NCBI GenBank assembly: GCA_023145935.1
Contig: JAGLDB010000049.1
Location: forward strand, 1 to 11,362
Length of the DNA: 11,362 nt
Source of the DNA: Candidatus Sabulitectum sp.
Lineage (GTDB): Bacteria; Fermentibacterota; Fermentibacteria; Fermentibacterales; Fermentibacteraceae
Direction of reading: 5' to 3'
Positions 8,344-11,362 of this stretch are shown here, piece by piece (position 1 is the stretch's first letter; every line of letters begins with the position of its first letter). The notes under the pieces are model-generated. The model saw only the letters and a program-made list of their open reading frames with translations, made no database searches and was not told the origin of the DNA. A program made the translations under genes and the position numbers.

Positions 8344-8372
8344 TATTTAGCTGTTTGCTTGTTGTTCGTCTA
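8344..8372 (-). promoter_or_regulatory. Candidate promoter for rho (weak)
   Basis: On the minus strand, TAGACG (8372-8367) resembles a -35 box and TAAATA (8349-8344), within an AT-rich run, resembles a -10 box, separated by 17 nt. Matches to the sigma-70 consensus are only 4/6 and 3/6. If used, transcription would start close to 8337, so the mRNA would begin almost at the hairpin covering the rho ribosome site, leaving a leader of about 25 nt. This is a low-confidence call. Confidence 0.25.
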
Positions 8373-8460
8373 TATGCAAATCTCGAAAAAGGATTTTTTC
8401 TGCCGGTGTGAATTAAACAAAATCTTTCTTTTTGGGATAACCGAAAATCATCAAGGACGC

Positions 8461-8486
8461 AGCCGTCGTCAAGTGCCGGCTTTTTT
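8461..8486 (+). terminator. Weak terminator-like hairpin in the leader of the GGDEF gene
   Basis: AGCCG (8461-8465) can pair with CGGCT (8477-8481) across an 11-nt loop, and six T residues follow (8481-8486). A competing 4-bp hairpin, GACG (8456-8459) with CGTC (8464-8467), uses part of the same 5' arm. On the plus strand this lies about 100 nt before the GGDEF gene. It could act as an attenuator if a promoter lies upstream, but the stem is short. The rest of the divergent spacer 8314-8586 shows no clear plus-strand promoter and no convincing small gene. Confidence 0.3.
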
Positions 8487-8589
8487 GCTTAGTGAAAGTT
8501 TTCGCAACGAAGCAGCAGTTTCATGTATTCTCAATGTGTCAGTGAAGTATATTCGGTGCATTCGAAGATAGCTCACGAAAGGAATATTG

Positions 8590-10584
8590 TTGGTTAAAGA
8601 CAGAATTCTTGGTAACATATTGCTTGTAATCTCTGCGCTTATTGTATTGTTCAATGCGACTATTATTACAGACAGACTGACAGATCCGTTCTTGTACGGT
8701 TCTCTGTTCCTGCTTGCTGCAGTTGTTATTGCTGTTATTCTTTTGAAGAGAGACAGCACCCCTCAGACTGGCGTGATATTCATCACTGCAGCATTAGTGA
8801 ATTCTGCAGTGCAGATATGGGGAGGGGCACTTGGACCGGCTGCTTTCCTCTATCCTCTTCTTTTTCTGTGGATGAAGCGAGATTCCATAGGTGGGCCGGT
8901 TCTTACAATTGCCGGTGTGTTAGGAGCAATAGAATTCGCAGCCCCTGTTATCTCTTCAACCGGACTCAAATGCGGAAGTTTTGATCTGAGCTCTTTTCTT
9001 GATGTTCTGGTGGGAGCACTTGTAGCAGGAACTATTCCCCTGGTTTCCATGTCTGCGGTGGAATACCTCACAGGAGAAAGATCTTCCGGGGTTCACGGTT
9101 CAAAAACAATCGGCGAAGAGACCACCGAACGAACTCCTCAGTTTCCAGATGATGTGGCAAGAAGCCTTATCCCTATCATAAAAACCAGCACTGGAGCTCA
9201 CGGTATCTTTCTTTTTGTTCGCGATCGGCGGGATGTATGGACCCTCAATGAGTTTGCAGCAGATTCCGGAGGTGTCTCCCTAAGGTACATGGCAGGCCCG
9301 GATGATCCGGTTATTCAGCTGTTGAATGACAGTTCCGGAGATCTTGTGCATGTAGGGGTGGAAAGACTGTCCATCGGCGGAAGCAACAGCCTTCCCTGGT
9401 ACATTCAGGAAGGAGGCTGTCCCTGGGTTACAGTGGTTCAATTCCGGAGAAGTGGCGTTTTAAGTGGCTTTATGGTTCTTGATTTCGAAACAGAAGAAAA
9501 AAGAAAAAATAGCGCTTCCATCCTTGTAGACTCCGTCTTTCTGCTGTCAATTTCCTGGGAACTCAGCAAAGATCACAGCGATAACGGTTTTCTTGCTCTC
9601 TGCGAGGAAATGGATTTATCAAAGGATATCAGAGGAGCAGTTCACAAATTGATCGGGGCGATCGTATCCTCTTATTCAAATACTACTGCTACCATTGCAA
9701 TTGTTAACAAAGAAAACACTCTTGCGATCTTTGAATCGAGAGGCTCTCTGGGAGAAAGAAGAGCCGGAAGAGAATTTCACGTAAATGACGGTGTGGCCGG
9801 GTTTGCTGTTTCGAGAAGACAACCGGTAAGACGATTGAGAATGGGAGAGATCAGAACATTCGGAGAAAACGATGATCCTTACAGACTTGTGGGGTCATGT
9901 TGTGCTGTTCCACTGGAGAACAACGGAACTGTTTTCGGTGTGCTTACTGTGGAAAGCGCAAGCGAACAGCATTTTTCTTCCGAAGATCTTGCTGTATTCA
10001 AAGCCTATGCAACGGTGTTCAGTCTTGCTGTGAGCAGAAACCAGTTGCAGAGTTCAATTCAAAAACTTGTGGAGATAGACAGATTGACAGGCCTGCCTCT
10101 TCTGTCAACTTTTCACGAGCAGCTCACTGATCTTATAAGAGGGGTAAGAAGCAGGGCTCTTTCTGTGGCAGTTCTTGCTGTGGATATTTTTGGATTCAGA
10201 GACATCAACGAAAATTACGGTTACAAGGCAGGAGATCGGGTTCTTCGAAAAACGGCTGAACAAATGCACTTAGTACTGGGAGACAAGGCAATCCTTGCCA
10301 GGTATGGCCCGGACAGCTTTCTTGTTTGCCTTTCCGGTGTGGACAAAGTTTCCGCAGAAGCTTATGCCGCACGAATTCACGAGCAATTAGCAAACAAGCC
10401 ATTGCGTATATCCGGAGGAAACATAACAGTCAGCGCGTGTATTGGCGGAGCAGTGTCCCATGTGGACAGTATGATACCGAAGCTTCCCGGCATCGCAATA
10501 AACACAGTGAATCGAATATCAGCCCAGTCCCGCCCAGGTTTTTCGGAAATTGCAGATGTGGGACAATTTTTTGGATCGAAATAG
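8590..10584 (+). CDS. Membrane-anchored GAF/degenerate-GGDEF sensor protein
   Basis: From TTG 8590 this gives 664 residues; TTG 8587 gives 665. The second TTG lies 6 nt from AAAGGA (8578-8583), a better spacing than 3 nt. Numbers here count from 8587. Residues 8-160 hold about five hydrophobic segments (near 8-26, 36-54, 62-95, 102-122, 137-158). Two regions, about 188-325 and 335-485, look like GAF sensor domains; the second contains NDGVAGFAVSRRQPV and a CAVPLENNGTVFGVLTVES core. The GGDEF fold follows: EIDRLTGLPLL (496-506), AVDIFGFRDINENYGYKAGD (531-550, metal-binding D533), then YGPDSF (573-578) in place of xGGDEF. The catalytic fourth position is Ser and the second Gly is Pro, so diguanylate cyclase activity is unlikely. 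No RxxD inhibitory site is seen. It probably senses a ligand and signals through c-di-GMP binding or protein contact. It is divergent from rho and coupled to a VanZ-family gene. Confidence 0.85.
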   Translation: MVKDRILGNILLVISALIVLFNATIITDRLTDPFLYGSLFLLAAVVIAVILLKRDSTPQTGVIFITAALVNSAVQIWGGALGPAAFLYPLLFLWMKRDSIGGPVLTIAGVLGAIEFAAPVISSTGLKCGSFDLSSFLDVLVGALVAGTIPLVSMSAVEYLTGERSSGVHGSKTIGEETTERTPQFPDDVARSLIPIIKTSTGAHGIFLFVRDRRDVWTLNEFAADSGGVSLRYMAGPDDPVIQLLNDSSGDLVHVGVERLSIGGSNSLPWYIQEGGCPWVTVVQFRRSGVLSGFMVLDFETEEKRKNSASILVDSVFLLSISWELSKDHSDNGFLALCEEMDLSKDIRGAVHKLIGAIVSSYSNTTATIAIVNKENTLAIFESRGSLGERRAGREFHVNDGVAGFAVSRRQPVRRLRMGEIRTFGENDDPYRLVGSCCAVPLENNGTVFGVLTVESASEQHFSSEDLAVFKAYATVFSLAVSRNQLQSSIQKLVEIDRLTGLPLLSTFHEQLTDLIRGVRSRALSVAVLAVDIFGFRDINENYGYKAGDRVLRKTAEQMHLVLGDKAILARYGPDSFLVCLSGVDKVSAEAYAARIHEQLANKPLRISGGNITVSACIGGAVSHVDSMIPKLPGIAINTVNRISAQSRPGFSEIADVGQFFGSK

Positions 10585-10585
10585 A

Positions 10586-10972
10586 ATGTCGTCACGAGTC
10601 TCTGTTAAAAAGACAGATATTTTAAAAAGATTGTTCCTTATTTCAGTGGCTCTTCTTATTGTCTACCTAAGTCATCAACCGTCACTGAAACCACCCTTTG
10701 AATTGTTCCCCCACCAGGATAAGCTGTTTCATATGGTGGAATTCGGAGGGCTGGGTCTGGCTCTTGTTGTGAATGCCGATCTATTCGGGAAGAAACGCAG
10801 AAAATACCGTATGGCGTATGCCGGAATAAGCTGGGCAGTTCTGGATGAGATACATCAGTTCTTTGTACCGGGCAGATTCTGCTCTTTCCAGGATGTGCTG
10901 GCAGATACTGCGGGTCTGCTTCTTGCATTGTGGCTTTTCTCCCGCCTGTATTCAAAAAATGATGGTAATTAG
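10586..10972 (+). CDS. VanZ-family small membrane protein
   Basis: The protein has 128 residues from ATG 10586, which lies 1 nt after the preceding TAG; an in-frame TTG at 10550 would overlap the upstream gene by 35 nt and adds no conserved sequence. Four membrane segments are visible, at about 14-29, 47-63, 77-92 and 104-121. VanZ-family motifs are present: SHQPS near the end of TM1, DKLFHMVEFGGLG (45-57), DEIHQFFVPGR (87-97) and FQDVLADTAG (101-110). The family is named for enterococcal VanZ, which gives low-level teicoplanin resistance, but most members, like this one, have no known role; no resistance is implied. There is no strong ribosome site, so translation probably depends on coupling with the sensor gene upstream. 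Confidence 0.85.
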   Translation: MSSRVSVKKTDILKRLFLISVALLIVYLSHQPSLKPPFELFPHQDKLFHMVEFGGLGLALVVNADLFGKKRRKYRMAYAGISWAVLDEIHQFFVPGRFCSFQDVLADTAGLLLALWLFSRLYSKNDGN

Positions 10973-10980
10973 CAGGTACA

Positions 10981-11003
10981 CCAGCATGATAGTATATTGC
11001 TGG
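10981..11003. repeat. 6-bp inverted repeat after the VanZ-family gene
   Basis: CCAGCA (10981-10986) and TGCTGG (10998-11003) are perfect inverted copies around an 11-nt AT-rich centre. An outer GTAC pair (10976-10979 and 11009-11012) could extend the stem with an asymmetric bulge. No T run follows, so this is not a standard intrinsic terminator. It lies 20 nt before the candidate -35 box, so it could be an operator; nothing in the sequence proves this. Confidence 0.3.
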
Positions 11004-11022
11004 AGAAAGTACATGCCGCATC

Positions 11023-11051
11023 TTGACAGCAATGTGCGTTGTGGTTAGTAA
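11023..11051 (+). promoter_or_regulatory. Candidate promoter for the right-edge lipoprotein gene
   Basis: A perfect -35 hexamer TTGACA (11023-11028) is followed after 17 nt by TAGTAA (11046-11051), which matches the -10 consensus at 3 of 6 positions within TTAGTAATAC. Transcription would start near 11058, leaving a leader of about 110 nt before the ATG at 11172. The leader has no clear hairpin or riboswitch. The -35 box is convincing; the -10 box is weak. Confidence 0.4.
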
Positions 11052-11171
11052 TACCGTTCAGGAATTTTAATTTGTGCCTCAAAAGGGGCGAGGGGTCATG
11101 AGACGCAATGTATTCACGATTCCATAGTTACGAGAATAGACAGACGGAGTAACCAAGAGGAGGTTTCGGAG

Positions 11172-11362
11172 ATGCTCAGAACAAGAACATCGATGTTCTT
11201 TCTTGCACTCCTGGCCATGATTCTGCTTGTCGCAGCTTGCGGTCCCAGCGAAGAACAGCTTCGTGCAAGGGATACAGCAAGAGCAGCAGCACTGGCCGCG
11301 GAAGCAAGAGCTATCAGTTTAGAGAACGAATTTGGTAATCTCAATGAGGAAATTCCTCAGCT
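11172..11362 (+). CDS. Alanine/glutamate-rich lipoprotein, 5' part only
   Basis: The ATG at 11172 opens a frame that runs off the right edge after 63 complete codons. GAGGAGG at 11157-11163 lies 8 nt upstream, a strong ribosome site. The first 23 residues are a lipoprotein signal: MLRTRTS, a hydrophobic stretch, then LVAAC with the lipidated Cys at 23 followed by Gly-Pro. Ser rather than Asp is at +3 after Cys, so in a proteobacterial Lol-type system outer-membrane sorting would be expected; whether that rule applies here is unknown. Residues 27-63 are rich in Ala, Glu and Arg without proline until the end, and look helical, perhaps coiled-coil, as in Lpp-like or envelope-spanning lipoproteins. 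I do not recognise the family, and the C-terminal domain that might identify it is outside the window. Confidence 0.8.
   Translation, partial: MLRTRTSMFFLALLAMILLVAACGPSEEQLRARDTARAAALAAEARAISLENEFGNLNEEIPQ

Noticed and set aside
8359..8571. 70-codon plus-strand reading frame in the rho/GGDEF spacer
   Set aside because: It starts with TTG without a ribosome site, has low-complexity Arg/Cys/Phe-rich content, covers the terminator-like hairpin, and resembles no family.
8340..8586. c-di-GMP or other known riboswitch before the GGDEF gene
   Set aside because: I could not find the conserved GEMM-type core or another riboswitch signature; only short hairpins are visible.
10550..10585. TTG 10550 as start of the VanZ-family protein
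   Set aside because: It would overlap the GGDEF gene by 35 nt in another frame and adds residues that look like shadow translation. ATG 10586 directly follows the stop.
10981..11012. Intrinsic terminator after the VanZ-family gene
   Set aside because: The inverted repeat has an 11-nt loop and no T run on either strand.
1..11362. Mobile element, defence system, CRISPR, prophage or biosynthetic cluster
   Set aside because: No transposase, integrase, nuclease, direct-repeat array, tRNA-adjacent attachment site or modular enzyme is seen. The genes are core housekeeping plus envelope and signalling genes with uniform codon use.

Overview
The window is a stretch of bacterial chromosome with two divergent transcription units. 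Nothing in it looks mobile, viral or recently acquired. I saw no rRNA, tRNA, CRISPR array, insertion sequence or origin. Two proteins carry clear lipoprotein signal peptides (lipobox LAAC or VAAC followed by Gly). One of these is a secreted six-bladed beta-propeller carrying a GxGPGEY motif, a type common in Bacteroidetes and in uncultured phyla of the FCB group. With a class I glutamine synthetase, an IspG of the MEP isoprenoid pathway and an RF1/PrmC pair, this suggests a diderm bacterium, possibly an uncultured lineage. The phylum cannot be fixed from the sequence alone.

Left unit, minus strand, read from 8313 down to 1: rho (termination factor), rpmE (ribosomal protein L31), a DUF1385/YqhQ-type membrane protein, prfA (release factor 1), prmC (RF1 glutamine methyltransferase), ispG (4-hydroxy-3-methylbut-2-enyl diphosphate synthase), glnA (glutamine synthetase) and a beta-propeller lipoprotein cut by the left edge. 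Spacing is tight: the DUF1385 gene overlaps prfA by 4 nt, ispG overlaps glnA by 4 nt, prmC and ispG are 2 nt apart, and other gaps are 19 to about 63 nt. The first five genes form the conserved cluster that ends transcription and translation. RF1 is methylated on its GGQ glutamine by the product of the next gene. ispG and glnA are metabolic genes attached to its 3' end. A strong 10-bp hairpin lies between rpmE and the DUF1385 gene.

The divergent spacer (8314-8586) should hold promoters for both units. The rho ribosome binding site lies in the 3' arm of a perfect 6-bp hairpin, which suggests translational control of rho. A weak terminator-like hairpin lies in the leader of the rightward unit.

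Right unit, plus strand: a 665-residue membrane protein with two apparent GAF-like regions and a degenerate GGDEF domain (GPDSF in place of GGDEF), then a small VanZ-family membrane protein starting 1 nt after its stop. A 199-nt spacer follows, with a candidate promoter, then the start of an alanine- and glutamate-rich lipoprotein cut by the right edge.

I did not find a clearly new biological system. The points most worth a second look are the occluded rho start, the probably inactive GGDEF sensor, the glutamine synthetase without an adenylylation tyrosine, and the exported beta-propeller in the glnA operon.
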